Positions 1 through 10,735 of a stretch of 64,000 nucleotides of DNA are shown piece after piece. The stretch is from Onchidella celtica. Taxonomy: Eukaryota; Mollusca; Gastropoda; Systellommatophora; Onchidiidae. Under the pieces are notes generated by a model. The model made no database searches and was not told the origin of the DNA. It saw nothing but the letters and a program-made list of their open reading frames with translations. How positions within the stretch are numbered: position 1 is the first letter of the stretch; each line of letters begins with the position of its first letter. A program made the translations under genes and the position numbers. Location of the stretch: the NCBI GenBank assembly GCA_963931925.1, contig OZ007575.1, forward strand, positions 36,938,999 to 37,002,998. Direction: 5' to 3'.

Positions 1-736
1 TGCTGGACGTTAACAGATAACTATCCATGAAATGCAAAAAAAAGTTTTGTCTATTTTATTAACAAGCAATTTGCACTGTGAATATTTTGTTAATGTTTCA
101 ATGTAATAATTAGACCTGTGCCTTTTCCGGATTTTTTTATGACTATTGTCAGTTGCCCATTGATATTCAAGTATAAAAATTATTGTTGTAATTGTTATTT
201 TTCTTTACCAGGTTAATGTTTTCCCTAAGCAAGTGTCATCAAACATAATATTACCATTTATGGAATTTACTAAAGACTTAATTCATTCAGGAGTTGTTGT
301 TGGCTAATATTAGTTGTTGCTTTTTTCATTTAATGTGTGTGTTATAAAATGCACTGCAATTTTGGTTCTGATTAAATTGGAAGTTGGTTTTTCTTCCATT
401 GATTGGCTTAAACTAGTTTGTATCTCTTCAATTCATTCAATTTTCATGTTGCTGCAGAATCAATAGTACAAGTAATAGGCCTATTCCAAAAGAAAATGTA
501 TATTGCTACTTCAGATTCAAGTGATAGAACTTTTCTTATGGTAGCTCTTACATACTAGTCTTAGTAATTAGATGTACAGGCTAAAAAGCACTATCTTTTA
601 CATTTTTTTCATCACCATTGTGACATATTGTGTTCCGATCTAGCCATGCATTCATACTCCAATATAACGTAGTTCTTGGCTCAGACACAGAGAATTGCAA
701 GAGGCATTAAATATAAGACAAAAATAATGATCGTTA
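1..736. other. AT-rich non-coding stretch
   Basis: No reading frame of note on either strand. The first bases (TGCTGGACGTTA, followed by a CCATGAA match) resemble a segment near 48938, which suggests the window opens inside a dispersed repeat. Confidence 0.5.
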
Positions 737-800
737 TTACTCTTTATTCCATGCGACATGGGTAAAAATAACACCTATTTCAATAGAAAAGTGACTGCGT

Positions 801-1109
801 GCGAACCACTTAAGTCCAAAATGGGAGGAAAATCTACTCCAGTCCATAAAAAATTGGCTGCCTGCAAACCACTCAAGTCCACCGGCAAGCATTTCACTCA
901 AGTCACTGGCAAAAAACTGTCCGCAAACCACTTAAGGCAATTTTATATCATTAATGAGCAAATTATCAAATAAATGTGTTAGTAAAGTTTGAAAATGTTG
1001 CTAAAGGTCTGTTTCGTCAACCTTTGCATGAAATTTATTCTGCCGTTATTCTTTACATAACTTTTTCATTGCTTGTGAAAAAGTGTTAAAATGGACTTAA
1101 GTGGTTTGC
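801..1109. repeat. Cluster of GCRAACCACTYAAG motifs at Polinton left edge
   Basis: The motif GCRAACCACTYAAGTCC occurs directly at 801 and 864, in shortened form at 923, and inverted at 1093-1109. The direct copies are spaced about 60 bp apart. The cluster ends just before the first Polinton gene. It could be a decayed Polinton terminal repeat or a host repeat next to the insertion; no matching copy was found at the right side near 15.4 kb. Confidence 0.45.
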
Positions 1110-1173
1110 TTGCGGCACCGACGATATGATAAATTCTATTCCATTAAAAATAGGTGATTTTATTACATTAAAA

Positions 1174-1929
1174 ATGGATGAAAACAAATATATTTTTACC
1201 TTAAATATTTTAAGAGAAATCGCCCAAAACACAAGATCAAAATTTTCAGAGCAAATTATCGTTATGAATAATAAAACCGCATTCAGGACCATATTTAACC
1301 CGCCTTTAGAATTAGACAGGGATAAACATTATGAAATCGCCTTAGTTAATTTAGAAACTTACTATTCTTTCCCCAATGTCCATGAGGAAAACAATATGAT
1401 TGAGTTTTATGATGGTTCAACTTGGAAGAAAGAGTATATACCAACAGGTGCTTATGAAATTAAAGCTTTAAACACTGCAATTCAAAGCCTGATTGGTGAT
1501 GCTATAAAAATCGAACCAAATAATCAAACTTTAAAATCCGTTATGACTGTCAAGAAAGGATACAAAGTAAATTTTAAAGAAAACAATACCTTAGCTGATT
1601 TATTAGGATTTCATCATGAAATTTATGAATCGGGAACTCATGAATCTGAAAACATTGTAAACATTCTTAATGTTAATAGTATTCTAGTTCATTTGAATAT
1701 TATAAACGGAAGTATAGTTAATGGTTCCCCCGTTCCGGTTATTTATTCTTTTTTCCCAAATATATCTCAGGGATATAAAATAGTTGAAAAACCTAAAAAT
1801 CTTGTTTTTCTGCCGGTAGCTATGAAAACAATAAATAACTTAGAGGTTAAAATTACAGATCAAAATGATAAACCTTTAAATTTAAGAGGAGAAACTGTTG
1901 TCATAAGATTTCATATTAGAGAAATTTAA
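1174..1929 (+). CDS. mCP: Polinton minor capsid (penton-like) protein
   Basis: This is the predicted single jelly-roll minor capsid protein, expected to form the pentameric vertices of a virion-like particle. From the ATG at 1174 the frame is open for about 250 residues without a break. It contains stretches characteristic of Polinton mCPs: a FRTIFNPPLEL segment followed by YEIALVNLETYYSFPN near the N-terminus, and a NNTLADLLGF segment in the middle. The frame is open upstream to 1126, but 1174 was chosen because it is preceded by the TTAAAAATGG context shared by the other genes of this element. The protease gene follows 10 bp after its stop. No truncation is visible. The family call rests on remembered motif patterns, not on a profile search. 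Confidence 0.82.
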   Translation: MDENKYIFTLNILREIAQNTRSKFSEQIIVMNNKTAFRTIFNPPLELDRDKHYEIALVNLETYYSFPNVHEENNMIEFYDGSTWKKEYIPTGAYEIKALNTAIQSLIGDAIKIEPNNQTLKSVMTVKKGYKVNFKENNTLADLLGFHHEIYESGTHESENIVNILNVNSILVHLNIINGSIVNGSPVPVIYSFFPNISQGYKIVEKPKNLVFLPVAMKTINNLEVKITDQNDKPLNLRGETVVIRFHIREI

Positions 1930-1938
1930 AAACTAAAA

Positions 1939-2487
1939 ATGGCACTATCCAATTTTGATATTTTAAAAGCTGTTAAGGAATTAAGAATTCCTAATTTTAG
2001 AGGTGTGTTTTTAAGGACTGAATTACCTGAAAAACCGAGAAGAAAAGAATGTGGAATACTGAATTTAGGTGATGGAACGAAAGGAGAAACTCATTGGGTC
2101 ACTTGGTATCATGACGATTCTCCGAATCGACTTCGTCGAAGCTCTGCTAATCCAAGCCTTGGCTTTGACAAAGACAAAATTTATTTTGACAGTTTTGGAA
2201 TTCGACCTCCTTTAGAAATAATCAAATATCTTAGAGAGAAAAAAGGAGATATTCAATATTCTACTAATCAAGTACAAGATCCGAACACAGTAATTTGTGG
2301 GCATTTGTGTTTGTATGTTTTAAAAGAATTATCAGAAGGAAAACGTTTTCAAGAAATTATTAATATTTGTATTAAGAAATTCCTTCTAAATTTTTTCCTT
2401 AAAAAATGGTGGATAAGTTTGGCCTTATGCCCAGCGGAGACTCAACAACAACTATTGTTCCAATTCATAAGTATGCAACCAATCTAG
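1939..2487 (+). CDS. PRO: Adenain-like cysteine protease of Polinton
   Basis: The predicted role is maturation of capsid precursors. Catalytic positions typical of the adenovirus-protease/Ulp1 fold are visible: His52 in THWVTWYHD, Asp84 in IYFDSFG, Gln113 and Cys120 in QDPNTVICGHLC. Residues 61-77 (SPNRLRRSSANPSLGFD) lie where related proteases have a short turn and look like a small insertion with different base composition. The last part, from about residue 150, overlaps the next gene out of frame and does not resemble a protease tail. The original stop was therefore probably near 2400 and a small indel has extended the frame. The start follows AACTAAAAATGG. The enzyme core looks intact. 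Confidence 0.85.
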   Translation: MALSNFDILKAVKELRIPNFRGVFLRTELPEKPRRKECGILNLGDGTKGETHWVTWYHDDSPNRLRRSSANPSLGFDKDKIYFDSFGIRPPLEIIKYLREKKGDIQYSTNQVQDPNTVICGHLCLYVLKELSEGKRFQEIINICIKKFLLNFFLKKWWISLALCPAETQQQLLFQFISMQPI

Positions 2488-3227
2488 ATGATTTGGAAAA
2501 TGTTGAAGGTTTTAATGAAAATGGAAAGAAAGATTCTATATATTGTTTCAAATTAAATGAAGAAGGTATATATGTTAGAAATGAAATTGTAGATTCACCA
2601 CCTCCTAAATTTATAAGTGAAGTAAAAGATATACCTGTGAGTCTTATAAATGTTGATGAAAAACTTAAAGTGATACCAACCAAACATGAATGGGGTGTAC
2701 ATATTCAATTAAGAAGCGATAAAGTATCAACTAAAGGAAATAACAAAATATTACTAAAAGTTTACAACTCAGGTCGCATTATAGGAAGTTTGGTTCCACT
2801 TCTTAGATATAGAGAGACAACAGTTTTAAAACGCCATGAGGAGTATTTTCTTGCAAACGTTAAGGATGAGCTACGCACCATTCTAACTTTTAATTGTGAA
2901 TTTGAGAATGAAAAAAAGATTCTTGAAGACTTTCCGATAGGTTCAACTATAATTATTGAAGGTAAAGTTTTAGAATCTTTTAATAACAAAGAAATTATGG
3001 ATGGATTACAAATGAGTTTTTCGGGAGATGATTCAAAAGATTTTCGAATAATTGTAAAAAAACAAGAAGAGGATTACAAAATCCGAAATATGCCTAATGA
3101 ATTGAAAGCCGAAAAAACAGATGGTGATATTAGTTTTAAAAATATTCTCATTTACAAAGAGTTTATAATTCATAGAATAAGATTTACACAGTTACCTGTA
3201 ACTTTAGATGAAATAAATTATTTGTAG
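2406..3227 (+). CDS. Polinton protein of unknown function, tandem copy 1
   Basis: A 273-residue protein that I do not recognise by function. It begins MVDKFGLMPSG and has a conserved N-terminal module (HKYATNLDDLENVEGF followed by YCFKLNEEGIY). Long stretches predicted by eye as beta-strands follow, including a GSTIIIEGKV segment. There is no signal peptide and no membrane segment. The next gene repeats the same module order, so the two form a tandem paralogous pair. The position between protease and major capsid protein fits a virion component such as one of the lettered Polinton proteins (PX/PY type), but this is inferred from position only. The start lies in TTAAAAAATGG and overlaps the extended protease frame. 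Confidence 0.72.
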   Translation: MVDKFGLMPSGDSTTTIVPIHKYATNLDDLENVEGFNENGKKDSIYCFKLNEEGIYVRNEIVDSPPPKFISEVKDIPVSLINVDEKLKVIPTKHEWGVHIQLRSDKVSTKGNNKILLKVYNSGRIIGSLVPLLRYRETTVLKRHEEYFLANVKDELRTILTFNCEFENEKKILEDFPIGSTIIIEGKVLESFNNKEIMDGLQMSFSGDDSKDFRIIVKKQEEDYKIRNMPNELKAEKTDGDISFKNILIYKEFIIHRIRFTQLPVTLDEINYL

Positions 3228-3231
3228 AAAA

Positions 3232-3891
3232 ATGGATTACAAGAAAATTACTCCGCTTAATAACCATGCAATTAACTTAGAAAATTTAGAAAATGTTGAT
3301 GGTTTTTTATCCAGAGGAGAACTAAATAATTTATATTGTTTTCAATTAAAGAGAAATGGAATATATAAAACAGCTGAATTTCCTAAAAAACCTGAATGGG
3401 ATATTGATATTAAGCCCGTTAAAACAAAAGATTATGTAGATTTAAAAAACGAAGGTTCAATAAATATGTCCTATTCACGTTATGAAAATGTAAATGCTAA
3501 AAGAATCAACGGTAAAAACTACTTTGTTTATGAAAAAATGACTAAAGACTATGGCGAAATTCATTTACTAACAGGTACAGAAAACGAACTAGTATCAAAT
3601 CCACCCGAAGGATCCACTTTTATTATTGATGGTATAACAATTAAAAAACATGATAATTTTTTAGTTTTATGACCTGATTATAGCATAAAGGTTGAAAAAG
3701 AAAATAAGGAATTTAGATTAATTTGAAAAAGATGAACCAAAAATTACCATTGAACCTGAAAAGTTTTATCTCATAAAATTCATGATGATGGTAAAAACAT
3801 TAAGTTTTTGTTTCTTAATGAATATTTACACATTAGTAGAATACGATATATCATTGCACCCGTTACAGATGCTAAAATTAGGTATTATTAA
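3232..3891 (+). pseudogene. Polinton protein of unknown function, tandem copy 2, frameshifted
   Basis: Only the first 146 residues are open (3232-3672). They contain the same features as the preceding gene: INLENLENVDGF, YCFQLKRNGIY and GSTFIIDGI, which align with NLDDLENVEGF, YCFKLNEEGIY and GSTIIIEGK of copy 1. After the stop near 3672 the similarity continues in other frames. One segment, HDDGKNIKFLFLNEYLHISR, matches the end of copy 1 (TDGDISFKNILIYKEFIIHR), and its frame closes at 3889-3891, one base before the capsid ATG. At least two frameshifts are therefore needed to explain the gene. The start follows AGAAAAATGG, 4 bp after the stop of copy 1. Confidence 0.7.
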
Positions 3892-3892
3892 A

Positions 3893-5158
3893 ATGGAAGA
3901 CATTTTGAAAATTAAAGAAGATTTTAAAGTAGATGAAAGTATTGAAAAATATGAATACCATGAATATACTCCAATTACCGGTACAAATTTAAACAGCGGA
4001 GGAGAAATTAGAATAAATATTGAATTGCAAAATATTTTTACTCATCCAAGTGAGAGCTATATAATAGTTGAAGGTAGACTTACAAAAACAGATGGAGCAT
4101 TATTTACCGCTGATGATCAGATAACTTTATGTAATAATGGCATAATGTATTTGTTTAATTTTATAAAATATCAGTTATCAGGACAAGAAATTGAAAATTT
4201 AAATCATCCAGGACGAGGAACAACAATGTTAGGATTACTCTCAAAATCACAAAGACTTAATTTATTGTGGATAAAAGATACTAACAGAAAAATTTAGAAT
4301 AATGAAGGTTTTGATACAAGACAAGAGATACTGCTAAAATATCCTGATCCTAAAGGAACATTTTCCTTTCTAATTCCTTTGAAACATATTTTCGGTTTCG
4401 CAGAGGATTATGATAAGATTCTTTATGGTTTTACTCAACAACTTACTCTGTACAAAAGACCAGATTCAAATATTGCAATTTATAGAGATAATAAAGCTGC
4501 CGAAGGAAAAGTTACTCTTGATAAAATTTCATGGTATGTTCCACATGTTTTACCAGCGGATCAACAAAAGTTTGAATTATATAAAATTATTGAATCAAAA
4601 GCAAAATTAAATGTTGGCTATAGAAGTAGACAATGTGATTCAATAACAGTTCCTGTAGCAACTCAATTTTTATGGAGATTATCAGTAAAGGCTTCTCCCG
4701 AAAAACCTAGATGGATCATAATAGCTTTTCAAACAAAAGATAGATCTGATCAAAAAGAAAATGCAGCGATATTTAATAATCTGGATGTGAGAAATATTAA
4801 TGTTCAGTTAAATTCTAGGCGTTATCCAGAATCTGATTATCAACTATCATTCCTTAAGTTTCAATTCTCTAGAGTATATAATGATGCTGTATCATTTAGA
4901 TCAAAATTTTATAATATAGATGAATTGATTAGCAATCCAACAATTACGACTATTGATTATCAAACGCTTTATCCGTTATTTGTTTTCGATGTTTCAAAAC
5001 AAAGTGAAAGGTTGAAAAATAGCATAACTGATATAATGGTTAAGGCTACATTTAATAAAAATGTTCCTGCAGATACCACAGCTTATGCTTTAGTTATTTC
5101 TGATAAAATAATTTCATTTCAATCTGATGGAAGGAATATGGCAATTATTCAAAGTTAA
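3893..5158 (+). pseudogene. MCP: Polinton major capsid protein with one in-frame stop
   Basis: The predicted double jelly-roll major capsid protein, about 420 residues. Diagnostic stretches include PLKHIFGFAEDYDKILYGF, KISWYVPHVLPAD, QCDSITVPVATQF, YPLFVFDVSKQSERLK and TAYALVISDKI. The frame runs from the ATG at 3893 (TTAAAATGG context) to 5158 and is interrupted once, by TAG at 4295-4297. Upstream and downstream parts are in the same frame, so this is a single nonsense change and not a frameshift. Its end overlaps by 4 bp the end of the converging polymerase gene. With the stop it should not give a full capsid protein. Family assignment is strong. Confidence 0.9.
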
Positions 5159-6563
5159 TTGACGGAGCCGAAACTAACATTCTCTACCATTTCATATATA
5201 ATATTTGTAAATTGATCAGTATATGGAAGAGTTTTAATACCGTCATCAAGTATATATCGTTTATCATCATAAGGATTTAGAGCTTTTTTATTTATTTCTT
5301 TTATGTACATTTCATGTTTATCAGAATTTAGCACATTCATCTTTTTATAATTAATTTCATTATTAAGTAAACAGTTTTTATAATCTTCAAATGTAACATC
5401 TTTATTAATTGTCGTTTTTGAAATACCTTTTAATTTTTTATATGCCTTTTCCTCGATAACACAGCCAGGGCTAGAAGCAACTTTATATGTATATGCTTTA
5501 CTTCTAAGAAAAACTATTTCACTCATAACTTTACCATTTAGTTCATCTTTGAATTTATTAACTTTTTTATTTTTTGTCGAATGAAGAAAATGATCTTTTG
5601 GATAATCACTAGTGTCTAAATCATCGTCCTTTATTTTTTTCATATCTTCATAAACATCTTCAGTTCTAATATTAAGAAAGTATGAATCGGTATCAAATCC
5701 AACAACTTCATAGTTCATTAACAACATTGTAATAAAATTGATAACATAACCAGTTTGGAATAATCAAGAATACACATTCCTAAATAAATCGGTTTATTAA
5801 ACTTTATTGATGTTACATTATTAGCAATAGCAATTAGATTTTCATTAAAAATAATTGATTCCTTAATATTAGGTTTACTTATTAATTTTGTTATTTGTTC
5901 TTTATCTGATAATAGTTTTAACTCAATTCGATCTCTTATGTTTTCAAGAGTTTTTCCATAGAGGGAATTATTCATTAATTTCCAAAGATTCTTTTCAAAG
6001 TCAGATTTTGATTTTGTTCTTTGATTGGTATTAAAATCGATGTATTTTTTTAACCAAGGTCTTTCTTTAAAAGAAATTATTCTATGAACTTTAGAAATTT
6101 CTAATCCAAGGGATTTAAAACATTCTAATAATTTGTAATGTATGATATACTTCTTTTTATTTTTTAAATTTAGTATTAGTTTTTCTACATTTCCTACTTT
6201 TTTTCCTTCTAATTGTAAATAGTCTTTTTGTAAATCGTCTTCATTCACTTTTAATTTTTCTGGAGCTAAAGGAAATCTTTTGGTATTTACTTTTGCTTTC
6301 ACTGTATAATCAAGATCACATTCGATAATATATCCTCTTCCTTCAGGTGGATTGATAAGAAAAGATTCATCCTCCCATTTAAAATCTCTAACCGGTAAAG
6401 ATTCTGACATTCCTCCTCCATATAAATTATTTGCATCGAGATATAGTAAATAATTTGATCTCTTTTTAGGGTCATAATCTGGCAAATATTTATTGTTGGC
6501 TTTTACATATCGAGGTCCCAAAACCCCTGAATAACCACCTCTTATTCCCTTCTCAAACATTAG

Positions 6564-6722
6564 TGTACTGATAATTGAGTCACACAAGGCAATGTGGCAA
6601 CTTGTATAAACCTGGCAATGAGGAGCGCCAACGGCAAGCACTTGATGACCAACATGGCGGACAGACAACACGTGTCACGGCTAGAGTAGAAAGAATACGC
6701 CCTATAAATCCTGTACAACACA
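6564..6722 (+). repeat. 5' LTR of the nested Ty3 element
   Basis: A 159-bp segment runs from TGTACTG to ACAACACA directly before the primer-binding site. It contains a TATA-like CCTATAAATCC near its 3' end. The left boundary is set by the point where the polymerase frame breaks. The short length is normal for Steamer-like elements. Confidence 0.7.
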
Positions 6723-6756
6723 TGGTGTCAGAAGTGACACATGGTGTCAGAAGTGA
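6723..6756 (+). other. Duplicated primer-binding site
   Basis: TGGTGTCAGAAGTGA occurs at 6723-6737 and again at 6742-6756, a 19-bp tandem duplication directly after the LTR. This sequence type is the usual tRNA primer site of many Mag-clade Ty3 elements. Two copies in tandem are unusual. Confidence 0.75.
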
Positions 6757-7163
6757 AAATCGACGGAAATTTTAAGCATCTTCTAGGACATCTAGATGAT
6801 CAATAGATCTATACTTTAAAGCCTAAAAGGGACCAAACGGGTCCTGAACGAAGTGTTGTGTTAACCTTGCATTTTACCCACGTGGGCCACTGTGCTGTGT
6901 GAACTGTGACTGTTAGTTTACTACTGAGCAGATCTAATCTAGGGCTGGATCTAGACAATAACCACTAACTCTAGCATAATAGATCTAGACCAAGAACTGT
7001 TCGAGCACTGTTGAAGTAATATAGGTTAGATCTAGATCTAGACATTATAGATTTAATCTAGATTTACCACCAGTTTGTTTTGACCAAATTTGGAAGGTTT
7101 CCCACCCGTGACCTGCAGATTAAGAAACTTACAGTCAAAATAACAGTAACATTTAGAAACAAG

Positions 7164-8732
7164 ATGCCTAAACTCAAGCCCCCAGAACCTATAGATTTCC
7201 AGCATCCGAAGTGGAAAGAATGGAGGACGAGATTTAACAGATACAGAACAACCAGTAAATTATCCAAAGACAGTGGGGAAGTCCAAGTTGCGACACTAGT
7301 CTACTCGATGGGCAAAGAAGCTGAAGATATTTTTGCCAGTTTTACATTCGGAAATGAAGGACAGAAAAACAATTTTGATTGCGTTCTACAAAAGTTTGAA
7401 GAACACTTCATTCCAAAGCGGAACATAATTTGGGAGAGATCGATTTTTCACAAACGTATCCAAGAGGAGGGTGAAACAGTTGAAGAATTTATTAGAATTC
7501 TTTACAAGCTTGCAGAATACTGTGAATTTGCGGATAGAGACACACAGATAAGAGATAGATTGGTCATAGGACTAAAAGACAAATCAGTATGTCAGAAACT
7601 ACAATTAAAAGAAGACTTGACATTAGAGAAGGCCAAAGAAATTGCTCTTAATCATGAACTGATCAAGACACAAAATGAAGCAAGTGCACAAATAGATGCA
7701 GTAAAAATGAAAAAAGGGAAAGAAAAGCCTCACAGAGGGAAGAAGTACAGGGACCCAAAACCTGAAGCAAGATTTAGCTTTAATGACAGGAAGTATCAAG
7801 GTCAGGCCAGTGGTCACTCATCAAAAGAATGCACTAAATGTGGACAAACTCATGCCTGGGGTAAATGTCCAGCATTTGGCAAGAAATGTTATAACTGTCA
7901 AAAACAGAATCACTACGCATCAATGTGTCGACTGAGTAGACAATCCAACAGACCAAGTCCAATTACTCCAAAACAAGTCCAAGAAGTAGATTTGAGACAG
8001 GGTCAAGAAGAACTTGAGGATTGTTCAGATTACTTTATTGGCTCCGTCGTTTCAAACGTTCCACCCTGGACTACCAATGTTGAAATTTTGGGGGAAATGA
8101 TAGAATTCAAGATCGACACTGGTGCTGATGTAAACATTCTGAATCAACAGACATGGAAACAACTAGGTCAACCTTCACTTGATGTATCAAAGGCAAGTCT
8201 GCTGAGCCCAGCAGGAAAAATTTGTACTTTGGGAAGATTTAAAGTAAAAGTTAATGACAGCAAAGTGGACATGTATGTAGTCAAGAATACAACTTGTAAT
8301 CTCCTTAGCAGATCTACGGCTATTCACATGGGATTAGTGAGGTTGGTGAACAGTGTAACCCAGTTTGGCAAAGTAAACTGTCAACCAGTGAAGATAAAAC
8401 TAAAGAGTGATACCAGGCCTTATGCTGTACCTGTATCACGTAGAGTGCCTATACCCCTTATGAAGAAAGTAGAATCAGAACTCCAGAGGATGAAAGATAA
8501 TGATATTATTGAAGAAATCAATGAACCAACAGAATGGGTATCCCCCATGGTTCCAGTCTTAAAGCCTTCAGGAGACGTTAGGATTTGTGTGGATCTCAAG
8601 AAACTCTACCAAAACGTCGAAAGGGAACGGTACATCTTACCAACAATGGACGACATCATTTACAAACTAAAAGGGTCAAGAGTATTTTCGAAGCTGGATG
8701 CGGCTTCAGGTTATTTACAAATACCACTGTAA
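7164..8732 (+). pseudogene. Gag-protease-RT polyprotein, 3'-truncated
   Basis: A single open frame of about 520 residues begins MPKLKPPEPIDF. The frame is open from 7080, but 7164 is the first Met that fits family N-termini. Order: a retrotransposon Gag domain (residues about 10-180), two zinc knuckles (CTKCGQTHAWGKC and CYNCQKQNHYASMC), an aspartic protease with FKIDTGADVNIL, then the N-terminal RT (EEINEPTEWVSPMVPVLKPSG, SKLDAASGYLQIPL). The frame closes right after the last RT residues, where Polinton sequence resumes. The catalytic YxDD motif, RNase H and integrase are missing. No internal stop is present, so decay since insertion is limited. Confidence 0.9.
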
Positions 8733-10494
8733 TTCCTTCTTTCCTTAAAGTTGAGAAGAAATTTTCTATTGGTGGTAATTGTTTTTCTTTAATCGATTAA
8801 TTGAATCAACATATTCATAAGGGTAAACACCTTTTCTTTTTAGCAAAGTGTAATTATCCGGGAAATGTTCTTTCAAGATCGGAAAATCATCCATTGATTT
8901 AACAACACTTTCTAAAGAGTTTGATAAAAATCTGTAACTATCTAGGAATCTTAATTTTCTGTAATAATTTCCATTATATTCAAATGAAATATATTCTTCA
9001 GATGTTTTAGCAAGCAATGAAAGTTTATTATATTGATTTTCATATTTAATTATTTCATCTATTATGAAATATTGAAATGAAAGTCATAACCACTACCATT
9101 GTGAAAAAACACCGGAATTACTTTAGATTGTTTTCCTTCTTTAGTATTACAAGACTGACAAGCAGCGCCTCGATACTTACCATTGTAATGATTGTGCTCT
9201 CTTACTTTTTCTGTTTCTTCTTCTGAAAATTCAATATTACAAATATAACAATTTGTTGCTTTATTAAATTCTTTTTCTTGGGCATAAGTTAATTTAGCTT
9301 TAGCTTTTTTATAGTAATTTAACTTTTTACAGATTTCGTTATAATACATCATAATCATTTTGACAAATTTTTCTTTTGCATCTTCTCCGGTATAAGTATG
9401 ATAAACGGAAGGACATAAATTATCATAATCGGATTTTATATACATTCCAAAACTAATAGCTTCTTGTTTAAAAATTTCATTTTGATAAGGTTCATTTGGA
9501 TTTGGTTGTGTTGTAGATATTCTTTTATTACATGATTCAAAATCGCAGTAGAAAACTATCGGTAATCTAGATTTGAAATGATGATTTGTAAATTGTAAAA
9601 TATTATCACCTTCTTTTGGAAGGATTGTCTTACACATTTTGTGATTTAAGCATTTCTCTTTATGGTTATTTAATGTCTCTTCCCTTTTAAATACATTCAT
9701 ACAATTCCTGCAGATAAAAGCTTTGTTACAAGATTTATCTGTTAATAAACTTTCTAAATTTTTTATAAGACAGTAATGAGTATTTCCATCATCTTCTAAA
9801 TATAGTAAATCAATGAAGTTGGAACTATGCTGGTAATTGCAACTAGTATAAATTGGATATATAGAATATTTATCTTCTGGTTTTTCTGAAGCAAAAACAT
9901 TTATCGAAATATTATTTTGGTTTTCAAATTTAGGAATATCTTTTCGTTTAACTGGATATTTAATTCCATTCATATTTAAAGTATTTTCATAAGACGAATA
10001 ATTTGAGATACAATTTAGCTAATATGGACCAAAGAAATCTATTATCTTTTTTATTTTGAACGTTGATAATATTTTTACTTTTAAACGAAGTAGGAATATA
10101 AGAAGAAGCTCTTAAAGTTTTAGTTTTATAAAGTTTTACATTTTGTTTTAATAATTTGATTAAATATATGTCCAGATCCTTTAGCCTGAAATCTATCAAC
10201 CCATGCGTTAAAATTTTCATCAATGGAATTATAAAAGGTATTGAAATCATTAATGGAATTTATAATACCAAAATTTGATTGATAATGTGCTTCAATAATA
10301 TCAAATGATAAAGGAGTATTAAATTTAGAGGTTATTATTAACTTAACTTTTACTGTTTTATCATTTTTGAAATCTTCAATAAGTTTTCTCACTCTTTCCT
10401 TAATTAATTTGAAATATCTAGAAGTATTATTTTCTTTCACATCATCGATAATGATTTCTTTGATAATATCTTTGAAAGTTTTTTCGACCATTTT

Positions 10495-10713
10495 TTAAGA
10501 ATGATTTTTAATAGACTTTTGATAATTGGGATTTCTTTTCATAAATTCTCGGTATGCTTGTTTATATTTTTCCTTATTTCTTACATAATGCAAATGTTTT
10601 TGAAGTTTCATACATTCTTTACATTTTGCTTTATGACTATCTGAACTTTTTCTTTCCTTGTAAAATAAATCAAGAGGTTTTCGAATAAAACAAGTATTGC
10701 AAATTTTTTCCAT
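10495..10713 (-). CDS. Small zinc-ribbon protein upstream of Polinton polB
   Basis: A 72-residue basic protein with CNTCFIRKPLDLFY and CKECMKL pairs followed by a lysine-rich helix (YVRNKEKYKQAYREFMKRN). The pattern is that of small treble-clef/HNH-like zinc-binding proteins seen in phage and Polinton-type genomes; the HNH catalytic residues themselves are not evident. It is the first gene of a two-gene leftward unit: its stop and the polB start are separated by 3 bp. Start context is TTAAAAAATGG. DNA binding is plausible but inferred. Confidence 0.7.
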   Translation of the reverse strand: MEKICNTCFIRKPLDLFYKERKSSDSHKAKCKECMKLQKHLHYVRNKEKYKQAYREFMKRNPNYQKSIKNHS

Positions 10714-10735
10714 TTTTTAATTTTATTTATTAAAA
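10714..10735. promoter_or_regulatory. Compact bidirectional gene-start region of Polinton
   Basis: Only 22 bp separate the leftward start codon at 10713 from the rightward start codon at 10736. The interval is entirely A/T-rich, and each flank carries the TTAAAAATGG-type start context. Any promoter must overlap the coding regions or serve both genes. Confidence 0.5.

Larger units (their letters stand above)
6564..8729 (+). mobile_element. Truncated Mag/Steamer-like Ty3 retrotransposon nested in Polinton polB
   Basis: A 5' LTR (TG...CA), a primer-binding site, gag, protease and the beginning of reverse transcriptase are present. The element stops abruptly inside RT at SGYLQIPL, and the Polinton polymerase reading frame resumes on the opposite strand immediately afterwards. 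The rest of pol and the 3' LTR are absent, so no target-site duplication can be checked. The zinc-knuckle pattern (CxxC-H-C-P-A, then CxxC-H-C) and the short LTR fit the Mag clade. The younger age relative to the Polinton follows from the nesting. Confidence 0.88.
5155..10491 (-). pseudogene. pPolB: Protein-primed DNA polymerase B of Polinton, broken by frameshifts and a retrotransposon
   Basis: The replicative polymerase of the element reads leftward from 10491. Visible pieces are an N-terminal domain (10491-10126), a frameshifted linker (near 10100-10000), and a segment with four-Cys/His zinc-finger-like pairs and an exonuclease motif (FYCDFES near 9550). GSGYDFHF near 9085 corresponds to Exo II. 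After frameshifts near 9060 and 8775 the gene continues to about 8730. There a Ty3 element interrupts it. The gene resumes at about 6563 (MFEKGIRGG) with motif A (YLDANNLYG, near 6437), motif B (KLMNNSLYGKTLEN, near 5965) and, after one more frameshift near 5725, motif C (GFDTDSY, near 5695). Compared with the family, roughly 75-80 residues appear to be missing at the insertion, so the insertion was accompanied by a deletion. The start follows the stop of the upstream zinc-ribbon gene by 3 bp. Confidence 0.9.

Noticed and set aside
1999..2170. Bacterial-type gene or contamination suggested by the protease insertion RLRRSSANPSLGFD.
   Set aside because: Only a short in-frame segment inside a clear Polinton protease; the surroundings are animal transposon DNA.
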